The notes beneath the pieces were generated by a model. It was not told where the DNA came from. It saw only the letters and a list, made by a program, of their open reading frames with translations, and ran no database searches. A stretch of DNA of 37,837 nt from Candidatus Yonathbacteria bacterium RIFCSPLOWO2_01_FULL_43_27 (lineage in GTDB: Bacteria; Patescibacteriota; Minisyncoccia; Phycocordibacterales; UBA1550): positions 1 to 37,837 of the forward strand of contig MHUV01000001.1 of assembly GCA_001823545.1 (NCBI GenBank), given 5' to 3'. Shown here piece by piece: positions 1 to 10,200 of this stretch (positions are counted from its first letter, which is position 1; each line of letters opens with the position of its first letter). The translations under genes and the position numbers were made by a program.

Positions 1-3000
1 TGGAGTAAGTAGTTCCGGTCGTGGTGGTAATCTGGGTACCGTTACGGTAAATGCGGTAACCAGTGACTGCCGTGTTGTCCGTGGATGTTGACCACGTGAG
101 GTTAATCTGAGAAATAGAGACTGCGGTAGCGGAGAGGTTGGTAGGGATGGATGGTGCCGTGGTGTCGGAGGTTGGTTGTGTAGTCGTCGTCGTGGTGGTT
201 GTACAGTTGGTACAGTATTCAAATGCACCGATGTCGTAGGCGGAACCTTGGGGACGGGAGATGCCGAAGTAGTCACGGGTGACGAGAGAGGAGACGAGGG
301 AAAGAACTTTATTGATTGCAGGGCTACCAGACTGCAGACTAAAGTCCCCTATTGAAGGATTATTATATAAAGGATCAGCATTAATTGGAGCAGTATCCAA
401 TGTGCCGGTATAATTACCTAAACCATAATATATATTATCCCTCACATCTTGAATGAGCGGTGCATCTTGAGGATATCCAATATATGAAGTTGCTGTACTC
501 TTCATATGACAGATGTTATTTCTAAAGACGATATGCTCAACATTTGGAGTAGGGCCACTAAATTCTAAACATGTGTGGCTGTTGCCATAAAAAGAATTGT
601 TGTATGCTTCCATGCCGCCGTTACGAACTACAAGTGAGCCATTATTTAATGGACCGCCTGTATTTATGAATAAATTATTATAGACATATGTCATCGGCAG
701 GACCGGATCACCATCATCCCAATCTTGTTCGTAGGCATAAACCCCTCTGCACGGATAATTAGTCGCATCGATGATATTATCATGCACAAAAATATCGCCG
801 GCATAACCATCGCCTTTTGTCGTACAGCGAGTGCCTTCATAGTTGATTGAAATAAGCGGACCGGAATCAAAGCTGTTGTCATAAATATGGTTCCATGCGA
901 TTTCGATCTGATCACCACACGCCTGAGAATAGATAGCATGGTCTAATTTATTAGCCGTTCTTCCTCCGTGAATTATGTTGCCCAGTACCTTTGCATAATC
1001 GGCGCCAGGGACGATTGATCCTGTTTGCGCTTGAGTTGTACGGATCAAGCCAAGACAATCATTGTTAACAATGCGCCATCCTAGTGCATAAAGACCGGGG
1101 TTTCCACCAATCGCAACACAAGCGTCATAAGCCACCATTTTAAAATTACCTACCACTATCCAATCTACCGACGGTTCCGCGGTGCTATTCATTACGAGTC
1201 TAAAGGCTCTTGTAATGCCGGTTGGCCCAGGCGAGCTAAGCGTCACAGTTTCTCCCGGATATGCCAAGTAAGCGATAGGCATTGCTTGCGTACCCGAGCG
1301 TGTAAATCCAGCTGTAGTACCTGCGCGCATACCGAAAATTGCTCCCCAATTCTGATAACCATATTGACCAGAATATGTGCCTCCGCGCATATACATCGTA
1401 TCGCCTGGTTGAGCATTATTATAAAAACTGTTTGGCGAACGCCATGGATCGGAAAAAGTTCCGGATCCAGGATTGGTTGGCGAATTAATATCAACAAAAT
1501 AAATATTTCCTGTGCGTACCGTAAATGGTAGTCCGGAAGATGAGCCATTCGTGTTCGTCACGACAATGTTTCCCGTTTGTGCATTTGCGCCAAGTTGAAA
1601 AGCAATTTCTGTATCACTCCACATTGGATAATTGTCCGCTTGTCCGCCCCCAATTGTGACATATGATGTGCCACGCGAGGTACCGAAATTTTTTCCAAAG
1701 ATGCGAACGAATACCCCTTTGTTATTTTCTCCTCCCGTATTAGGGCCTGAAACGATGTCGGTATAAAAAACAACAGGCGCCCCTATAGTTGTGGTGACCA
1801 CTCCCTGTACTTGAGTCGTCGCACTTGCCCCACTTGATTGAGATGACGCGTTCCCTGCAAGGTCGTAGGCAAGAACGGCGTAGGTGTAGAGGGTTGAGGC
1901 AGAGAGACCCGTGTTTGAGTAGGTGGTGCCCGTCGTAGTAGTGAGTTGAGTACCGTTACGGTAGATCGTGTAACCAGTTACACCTACGGCATCAGTGGAA
2001 GCTGTCCAACTGAGATTGATTTGAGAAGAAGAGATGGCGGTAGCGGTGAGGTTGGTGGGGATACTTGGTGCGGTAGTGTCGGGAGCAAGTCCTGCTTGGG
2101 TGGTAGCACTTGCAGAGGTTGATTGGGAAGAAGTATTCCCTGATGCGTCATACGCAACTACGGTGTAGGAGTAGAGGGTAGATGCAGAAAGACCGGTGTT
2201 AGAGTAAGTAGCTCCAGTAGTGGTAGTGATTTGGGTACCATCTCGGTAGATACGGTAACCCGTGACACCTACGGTGTCCGTGGAAGCTGACCAGTTGAGG
2301 TTGATTTGGGAAGATGAAATAGCGGTAGCCGTGAGGTTGAGAGGAGTAGTAGGAGCAGTAGTGTCTGCAGGTGGTGGAGGTGGGGTACCACCAGCGCCAG
2401 TGTTTTCATCAGCACCGATATCCCAATACCCTGAGCGAGTTTCTCCGTCGATGTCGGTGGAAAATGAGAGGTTGGGATCGGTGGAGAGGTCGACGCCGGC
2501 ATTCAGAGCACCAGTATCAGATGAAGACAGATGGAAATTGCCGTTAGCTTCATCAATAAATGAGAATATTTGACTTGCTCTATTGGTTCCTCCATAGGTT
2601 GCGCTCGTAGCATCTCCTGAAGCAGAGTTTGCACAACTCAGAGAACCTGACCCTGTATGAAAATAGTCGCCAGAAAGAGAACCCTTTACGAGGTTATTTT
2701 TACAATTAATTAAAGTTCCAGAATATGCGACACCCCTGATTCCATAAGTTCCCGAGTTAACAACAGTATTGTTATAAAAATAAACTGAAGCCGAGCCCTG
2801 CAATCCAAACTCATCAACATTGTAAACAATATTATTCCAAACTTTAGTACCTGATGCTGCAGAATAAGCACTTATACCACTTGAAATGGTAGCAGGATTT
2901 TTCGTTACGATACCATTACTAAACTCAACACCAGTAGCATTAATATACACCACGCTTCTTGTTCCACCACCGCTTCCCCTCTTTACCTGTAAGCCATCAA

Positions 3001-3398
3001 CTTTTGTATATGGTTCTAAAATATTGAGAGCGTACGTATAACTTGCAATGGCATCCAATCGGTATTTCGTATCGCTCCACACACCCGCATGTCTCGCCTC
3101 GGGTGTCGTATAGATCTTAACGTACCTCGTTGCATCCGTCGTCCAGCCATCAATCGTTACAGCCGTGGTATCAGGGTTTGTCCATACTCCTTCAATACGT
3201 GCTACCGCAACTTCATCAGTAGCCGTAAGGTCACGTTGCTCCCCTGCTTCCCATGCAGAAAGTGAGGTGTAACAGTTGGAGTATCCCGTACAGTCTTGGC
3301 GGATGATGCGAACGGATTCTGTTGCTGCAGACGATAGATTAGGAACGAGGAAGAGGAGGACGAGAGGAAGAAGACGCGCGATGTGTTTGATGGACATA
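1..3398 (-). CDS. Giant secreted surface protein, C-terminus truncated by window edge: signal peptide, beta-helix-like regions, FN3 repeats, TIG/IPT-like domain
   Basis: Minus-strand reading frame from ATG at 3398 (MSIKHIARLLPLVLLFLVPNLSSAATESVRIIRQDCTGYSNC...) read by hand without a stop to position 1. Contains DTTAPTTPLNLTATAISSSQINLNWSASTDTVGVTGYRIYRDGTQITTTTGATYSNTGLSASTLYSYTVVAYDASGN (FN3), a TIG-like segment (VFVRIFGKNFG) and PGSGTFSDPWRSPNSFYNNAQPGDTMYMRGGTYSG (parallel beta-helix style). Absent from the ORF track because it is open at the edge. Confidence 0.85.
1805..2368 (-). repeat. Tandem FN3-encoding repeats (two near-identical ~275-285 bp units; third partial copy at about 1-170)
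   Basis: Repeated translation DTTAPS/TxPxNLTATAISSSQINLxWxASTDxVGVTGYxIYRxGTQxTTTTGxTYSNTGLSASTLYxYxVxAYDxxGNxSSQS with closely similar DNA; third unit begins near 168 and runs off the edge. Confidence 0.8.
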
Positions 3399-3477
3399 GA
3401 AATACGAATGATAATTAATTGCTAACTTCCATAAGTATACCGTGGATTAGAAAAAAGGAGGAGGAAGTTTTCCACAC

Positions 3478-3517
3478 AAAAAAACTCGCCAAGGATGGGC
3501 CTTGGCGAGTCTTTTTA
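3478..3517. terminator. Bidirectional intrinsic terminator
   Basis: ACTCGCCAAGG (3484-3494) / CCTTGGCGAGT (3500-3510), perfect 11-bp stem flanked by A-run and T-run. Confidence 0.85.
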
Positions 3518-3621
3518 TTAGTGACGTAAGGCGAGCGAAGTGAGGAAGTAGCCTTTCTCATTTCCGAGCCGAGGAGCTAATATAAGGGTAAATACCGCTT
3601 TTATTCCTAAGTTTCGTAAGA

Positions 3622-5766
3622 TTACTTTCTTGATTCAATAATCGTCAAAGCAACATTTTGAGGAACAATGTCATAGTGGTCAAATTCCATGGTTGAAGAT
3701 GCGCGTCCTTCGGTCATAGAGCGAAGTGAAGTAGTATATCCAAACATTTCTGAAAGTGGCACTTTTGCAGTTACTACTTTCAACATACCTCGCTCACCCA
3801 TTCCTTCAATCTGTGCACGCTTTGAAGAGAGATTTCCTGTTACGTCACCCATAAACTGTTCTGGGGTAACAATCTCAACCTTCATAATAGGTTCAAGAAT
3901 TACGGGGCCTGCCTTGCGTGCTGCTTCTTGAAATGCTTGTGATGCGGCAATCTTGAAGGCGATTTCTGAAGAGTCTACATCATGGTACGAACCATCGTAG
4001 AGTTCTGAAGAAATATCTACCATTTTGTATCCTGCCTGCACACCGCGATCCATTGCCTCGATAATACCCTTCTCTACCGGTGGGATGAATTCCTGTGGAA
4101 CAACACCTCCTTTAATACTATTGATAAATTCAAAGTGATGATCCTTGCGCTTCACGTTCTTTGGAAGATCTTCGAGGTCAACATTCTTATCAATTGGCTT
4201 AATGCGAATTTTCACATGACCGTACTGTCCGCGACCACCCGTCTGCTTGATGTACTTATGTTCTGCTTCTGATTCTCGGGTAATAGTTTCCTTGTATGCT
4301 ACCTGTGGCTTACCAACATTTGCATCCACATTAAACTCACGCTTCATACGATCCACGATAATTTCAAGATGAAGTTCTCCCATTCCTGAAATAATAGTTT
4401 CCATCGTTTCTTCATCAGTTGAAATACGGAACGTTGGATCTTCGTCAGAAAGTTTCTTGAGCGCCATACCCATTTTTTCTTGGTCAGCTTTTGTTTTTGG
4501 TTCAATGCGAAGTGAGATAACCGGCTCAGGGAATTTAATTTCCTCGAGTACGATAGGGTTTGCCTCGTCACAAAGCGTGTGTGAAGTTTTTGTATCTTTA
4601 AGACCTACCATTGCAGCAATTTCTCCTGCGAATACTTTTTTTACCTCTTCACGCTGATCTGCCTGAAGTCGTACCATACGGCCAACACGCTCTTTGGTAC
4701 CCGTTGTTGCATTATAAATATACGATCCCGCTTCTACAGAACCTGAATACACACGGAAGAAGGTAAGTTGTCCTACAAATGGGTCTGCCTGAAGTTTAAA
4801 TGCGAGTGCCGCAAAAGGTTCTTTGTCTGAAGGGCCACGGGTAACTTCCTCACCATTACGAGGATCAATTCCTTTTACTGGGGGAAGATCTGATGGCGCA
4901 GGAAGATAATCAACCACTGCGTCGAGTACCAACTGTACACCCTTGTTCTTGAGGGCTGAACCAGCATATACGGGGAAAATTTCATTTGCGATTACTGCCT
5001 TACGTAATGTCTTCTTGAGAATTTCCATAGGAATTTCCTTTCCTTCGAGATATTCATTCATCAACTTTTCATCATTTTCTACAATACGCTCAACGAGTTC
5101 ATTGTGGTATTGCTTTGCTTCAGCTTGATACTTTTCAGGAATGTCGGACTCTATCACGTTGCTCCCCATCTCTCCTTCAAACATAAACATTTTCATTTTA
5201 AGAAGATCGATTACTCCCTCAAATTCGTCCTCGAGACCAACAGGAATTTGCATTCTCACTGCTTTTGAATTCAAACGATCGAGGATTGATTTATATGAAC
5301 GCTCAAAAGATGCACCGGTACGATCAAGTTTGTTAATGAAACAGATGCGTGGTACCTGTGCCTCGTCTGCATAACGCCAGTTGGTTTCTGACTGAGGTTC
5401 TACGCCAGCTACACCGTCAAACACCACTACGGCACCGTCGAGCACGCGAAGTGAGCGCTTTACCTCTACGGTAAAGTCGATGTGTCCAGGGGTATCAATA
5501 ATATTAAAACGTACGAAATTTTCCTTCGACTTTGAGACATCGGTCTTGTTCCAGAAACACGTAATAGCTGCAGCAGTAATCGTAATACCACGCTCGCGCT
5601 CCTGTTCCATCCAGTCGGTTACCGTCTCACCTTCGTGAACCTCGCCAATCTTGTGCGTCATTCCCGTGTAATACAAAATACGCTCGGAGGTGGTAGTCTT
5701 ACCAGCGTCAATATGTGCAATAATTCCAAAATTGCGAACTTTTTCCAATGGGTAATCCCTTTCCAT
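3622..5766 (-). CDS. fusA: Elongation factor G
   Basis: 714 aa; [50 protein letters not shown] motifs; downstream of rpsL-rpsG. Confidence 0.98.
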   Translation of the reverse strand: MERDYPLEKVRNFGIIAHIDAGKTTTSERILYYTGMTHKIGEVHEGETVTDWMEQERERGITITAAAITCFWNKTDVSKSKENFVRFNIIDTPGHIDFTVEVKRSLRVLDGAVVVFDGVAGVEPQSETNWRYADEAQVPRICFINKLDRTGASFERSYKSILDRLNSKAVRMQIPVGLEDEFEGVIDLLKMKMFMFEGEMGSNVIESDIPEKYQAEAKQYHNELVERIVENDEKLMNEYLEGKEIPMEILKKTLRKAVIANEIFPVYAGSALKNKGVQLVLDAVVDYLPAPSDLPPVKGIDPRNGEEVTRGPSDKEPFAALAFKLQADPFVGQLTFFRVYSGSVEAGSYIYNATTGTKERVGRMVRLQADQREEVKKVFAGEIAAMVGLKDTKTSHTLCDEANPIVLEEIKFPEPVISLRIEPKTKADQEKMGMALKKLSDEDPTFRISTDEETMETIISGMGELHLEIIVDRMKREFNVDANVGKPQVAYKETITRESEAEHKYIKQTGGRGQYGHVKIRIKPIDKNVDLEDLPKNVKRKDHHFEFINSIKGGVVPQEFIPPVEKGIIEAMDRGVQAGYKMVDISSELYDGSYHDVDSSEIAFKIAASQAFQEAARKAGPVILEPIMKVEIVTPEQFMGDVTGNLSSKRAQIEGMGERGMLKVVTAKVPLSEMFGYTTSLRSMTEGRASSTMEFDHYDIVPQNVALTIIESRK

Positions 5767-5946
5767 AATAATAAGATTTATAGATTAAATAATTAAAAAC
5801 TTTTTTTACAAAACAATCAGGATTTCAAGTTAAATTGTTTTAGATACGAGGAGCCTAAAAATTTTCCGACCAAGATGTACATACAGTACTTCGCGGAAGG
5901 AAAATTTTGTAGCGACGAAGTAGATGAAATAATTTTACTTGAAAGA

Positions 5947-6417
5947 CTACCAAGCAAAGTGTGCAAATGCCTTGTTTGCCTCTGCCATCTTGTGCGTGGT
6001 GTCACGCTTCTTGATAGCCTCACCCTCATTGTTTGAAGCAGCGAGAAGCTCGTCTGCAAGTTTCTGATGCATTGGGCGACCCTTCTTTGAACGTGCTGCA
6101 TCAATGATCCAGCGGAACGCAAGCGCAAGGCGACGTTCAGGACGCACCTCGCGAGGAACCTGATAGTTTGCACCACCAATACGGCGCATACGAATCTCAG
6201 TCAAAGGGCCAGCATTCTTCATAGCAAGCTCAAAAATCTCAAGAGGCTCTACGTCCTTTCTCTTTTCTTTAATTACATCAAAAGCACCGTACACGACCTT
6301 GCGTGCGGTATTCTTTTTCCCCTCCTGCATAATGTAGTTGATAAATTTCTCAACTTTAGCTGAGCCGTATACGAGATCGGCTCCGGGAATATTACGATTG
6401 GTTACTTTTCTACGCAT
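5947..6417 (-). CDS. rpsG: 30S ribosomal protein S7
   Basis: 156 aa; MRRKVTNRNIPGADLVYGS...YQVPREVRPERRLALAFRWIIDAAR. Confidence 0.97.
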   Translation of the reverse strand: MRRKVTNRNIPGADLVYGSAKVEKFINYIMQEGKKNTARKVVYGAFDVIKEKRKDVEPLEIFELAMKNAGPLTEIRMRRIGGANYQVPREVRPERRLALAFRWIIDAARSKKGRPMHQKLADELLAASNNEGEAIKKRDTTHKMAEANKAFAHFAW

Positions 6418-6456
6418 TGTTTTTTAAATTATTCACTAATGAACGTGAGTATATAC

Positions 6457-6879
6457 TTATTTTTTACCTGCCTTCGGACGTTTTGCTCCGTACTGACTGC
6501 GACCCTTCATTCTTTTATCAACTCCGGTTGCATCGAGAACGCCACGAACGATGTGATAACGTACACCACTCAAGTCTTTCACACGACCTCCGCGAATCAT
6601 TACCACTGAGTGTTCTTGGAGCTTGTGTCCCATACCAGGAATGTAGGCGGTTACCTCCATACCGTTCGTAAGACGTACGCGTGCAATTTTACGAAGTGCT
6701 GAGTTAGGTTTCTTAGGAGTGGTGGTGGTTACCTTGGTACATACTCCACGCTTGAATGGTGAATTGTGGAAAACCGCCTTATTCTTTTTCGTGTTAAAGC
6801 TCTTGCCGAGCGCGACAGAACGAGACTTCCTGCGAGGAGTTCTTCGGGGACGTTTAGTTAGCTGATTGATTGTTGCCAT
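6457..6879 (-). CDS. rpsL: 30S ribosomal protein S12
   Basis: [13 protein letters not shown]...[22 protein letters not shown]...[16 protein letters not shown] track starts at 6894; MATINQL at 6879 is the expected start. Confidence 0.96.
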   Translation of the reverse strand: MATINQLTKRPRRTPRRKSRSVALGKSFNTKKNKAVFHNSPFKRGVCTKVTTTTPKKPNSALRKIARVRLTNGMEVTAYIPGMGHKLQEHSVVMIRGGRVKDLSGVRYHIVRGVLDATGVDKRMKGRSQYGAKRPKAGKK

Positions 6880-7031
6880 AATATGAAGTGACAAAACGAC
6901 CGAAAAGAGTTTCTGAAAAGAATCTCAGACGGCGTAATGTCCCCTACTCTACTATATGAGGCAAAAAAATGCAAGCTTAAGTCTTCTCCAACGCAAAATT
7001 ACACTCAAATAAAATACAGTTCCAACACAAA

Positions 7032-7052
7032 AGGAGCCCAAAAGGGGCTCCT
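7032..7052. repeat. Short hairpin (AGGAGCCC / GGGCTCCT)
   Basis: 8-bp perfect inverted repeat with AAAAG loop, no T tract; between str operon and giant gene. Confidence 0.6.
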
Positions 7053-7076
7053 CAAGTGCTGAATCGTTGGTAATTC

Positions 7077-7091
7077 GGCGGTTGAACCGCC
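7077..7091. repeat. REP-like palindrome GGCGGTTGAACCGCC (solo copy)
   Basis: Exact match to the 15-nt palindrome found four times around and inside the RAYT gene about 6 kb away. Confidence 0.85.
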
Positions 7092-7161
7092 AAAATACTG
7101 CCTACACAAGGAAAAGGTCGGGTTTCTTGCTTTTTTAGAAATACAAGATTGACAGTTTCCC

Positions 7162-7203
7162 ACACAACAAAAATGCACCTACAGGTGCATTTTTTTGTTG
7201 TGT
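7162..7203. terminator. Intrinsic terminator for the giant surface protein gene
   Basis: ACACAACAAAAATGCACCT ac AGGTGCATTTTTTTGTTGTGT long inverted repeat just after the minus-strand stop at 7220. Confidence 0.8.
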
Positions 7204-7219
7204 ACTATTCCATATCTTT

Positions 7220-10200
7220 CTACATATCTCTCAAGAATTTGAAGCTATCTTCGAAGTTCTTAAAGATAATGTCGGTAATAGACTCGGTTTGCTTAGGGGT
7301 AATGATCGTACGTGGACCAAAGACACCAAGGTTTCCGCTTTCATCTACCGAGGTTACTTTCACGCGGTAGATAGCTCCAGGCTTGAGTGACGAGATGATG
7401 ATGTTGTGATCCATTACATATGCATCCAAGACCTCTGATTTGTTGGCAAGTTCTTTCTCCTCCGCACCTGCTGTCCCGATACCCTCTTCGTAAAAGACTA
7501 CTGAATCCGCTGGCTCGTTCGTTGTCCACGAGATAATAGTCTGAATGCGATCAGTACGCCCTGGAACCATTGCATTAGACACCTTGAAGTTTGAGATTGT
7601 TGGAGGAACAATGTCTCTCGAAGTTGTTACATGGAGTGTGGAACCAGCTTCAATGAGATTACCTCCCTCATTCAAACCTGACACATTAACATCGAATGAT
7701 GTTCCTGAAGGAAGGTTTTCAATTTTTACAGAATGTGAAGTGGTTTTTCGATCATCAGCCTTCCTTTGCGTAATACCTGAAGAAAGATCTTTGTATTCCA
7801 CGATTGAAGTGGTCGGCTCGTCGGTAATCCATACAACAGTGAATGAATCACGCTTGGTCTCTACGATTGAACTCTGAATCTTGCTTGCTTGTGTCGTAAA
7901 GGTAAGGTCTTCTGATCTCCCTACAACCCGGGGAAGCGAGAATGCGCGCGCCTGAACATGGTATTTCGTATTTGGTTTAAGGTTAAGGAGTGCAAGCGTA
8001 TGATTCGTTGCTTTTTCTGTCGTGTCTGAAACTTCACTCGTATAAGGATTTTCTTTTGAGGCATTGTACGTACCGTCTTCGACAAAACCAATAAGTGGGA
8101 ATGCTTTGATGTTGGTTCTGAAAGAAATCGTTGCGCCACTTTCGGTAATATCAGTGATTGATGGCTTTGACACGAATGGTGGAACAAGTGACGGAAGGAT
8201 GGATTCAATAGTATCTTCAATTTCTTTCTGGAATTGTTCAATGTTTTCTATCTTTGCAAGTTCTTTTATATTCTCTGAAAGGAATGAGGTCTTGAATGTC
8301 TGCTCCTCAGAATAGCCAGTGTTCCCCGCCTTGTCCACTACCACTGCCTTAATGTGATACTGTGTACCAAGCGTAAGCCCACGAATCTTGATTGTATGCT
8401 TTGTCCCCCACGAGAAGTCGTCTGCTGCGTGATCGCTATACGAAATGTCCTTACTGTATCCAAGTTTACCCACAGATGCTTCACTTGTATCAAAGGTAAC
8501 TGTTGCCGTAAATGGCGTGATGTCACCTACTTTCATATTTGTGATTACTGGCGATGTCGTGTCGGCAGTAGGACCACTTCCGCCCTCTTCTTGTGGAAGA
8601 CTGCGAGATACCGTGACGACGACGTCCTCACCTGTGCGTGTCGTCGTAAGGGTCTGCTCAGCTGATTCAGTCTCGTTACCCGCAGCATCTGCAGAGACTA
8701 CAGTGTAGTAGTAAGGAGTTTGCGCAACGAGTACGTTTGTACCTCCACCCTCGCCAACATTTTGTGTTTGAGAAGAAAGTGTCGCTACATGATAGACCGA
8801 GTACGAAGGGATGCCCGCAAATGTCATATCAGTCGTCGTGCGCTTGCTATGATTTCCTGTAGTTCCACTCCAGCGTACCTGTGATGTTGCTGGCTCATCG
8901 GTTGTCCATACGATTACCGCAGATGTTGGACCTACCACCGCCGCACTTATGTCACTAATTGTAGGCGCCGTAGTATCGAGCGTAGTAGTAAAGCTGTAGA
9001 ACTGGCCATTATTATCGTCCGTCGTCGTATTACCATCTCCGTCAGTTGATTCTACTTTATAGTAGTACGTATTGCCTGCCGTGAAAGCCCCTGAAGAGGG
9101 CACACCTACCTGATGCTGGAAGAGACCATTTGTGCCTGCGGTCGTCGCAGAGGTTCCTGTAACCGTAACTGAACCAACCAAAGTACTTCCCGAGCGGTCG
9201 GTACCGTAGTAAACCTTTGAGGTAGAGCTTGCGTTGGTATTCCAGAAAATTGTTGCTGTCTTGTCTGTTACATTCATTGGGGTAACACCCGAGATGACGG
9301 TACCCTGCGCTGTCGTGAAAGTTGTCCCTACCGCCCAATCACTGTCGAGACCCTCTGCATTTGTTGCCTTAGCGCGGAAATAATATGAAGTATTTGGGCT
9401 CAAGCTGTTCAAGTAAACACTGTGGTTCTCTACAAACGACGTCTGGTTTGCTGTACTGCCATATGAGCTGGTGGTACCGTACTCTATTGTAGAGGTTGCG
9501 AGAGAATCTGTAGTAAAGGTAATGTGCGCAGAAGTATTTCTAATGGTATCTGCCGTAGGAGTATCGGTAATTTCAGGAGGAAGTGATACAGCACCACCAG
9601 AACCGTTCGGAATATCAGAAAGAACTGCAGTGAAATCAGAGATGCTTCCCTGATCATTAACTGCTGTTACTTTATAATAATGCACTGAAGTTGTAGCCGA
9701 AGTAATATTGTGCGTTGTGTAATTGATTGCAGGGTCTGATATTGACGTTACCACAGAGTATTCAGAACTTGCGGGAGCTGAGGCGCCATCGGCTGCAGCA
9801 GCATGATGAAGCTTGTAGCGCCCTGAACTATTCCCCGTAAAGGTTGATGAATCGGTAGCGCTAAAGAGTGACCAGCTCAAGAATTCTCGATACACGTCGA
9901 TATCGGTGTTTGAGACATCTTTGTAGTCAAAGTTTGCTGGCATTGCTGGTGCAGAGGCGGTTCCCGATGTTACATTACCGTACGCATCGCGGACCTGCAT
10001 ATATACTGTTTCCGCACTTGGATAACCAGTCGTGATCCACTGTGTAGAAGAGGTGGCAAGAGAGATAGGTGAAGCAGCGAGTGATGACCATGCACAACTA
10101 TTGCCTTGGGAATCAGTTGCTGGAAATGCACTATTGTTACACAAACGATATTGAATAGTAGAGTAGTCAGTTGCATAGAGTTTGATACCTGCTCTATTGT

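Noticed and set aside
1243-2573. Small ORFs (101, 81, 71, 103, 77 aa) in the left region
   Set aside because: Out-of-frame or antisense to the long edge-open surface protein gene.
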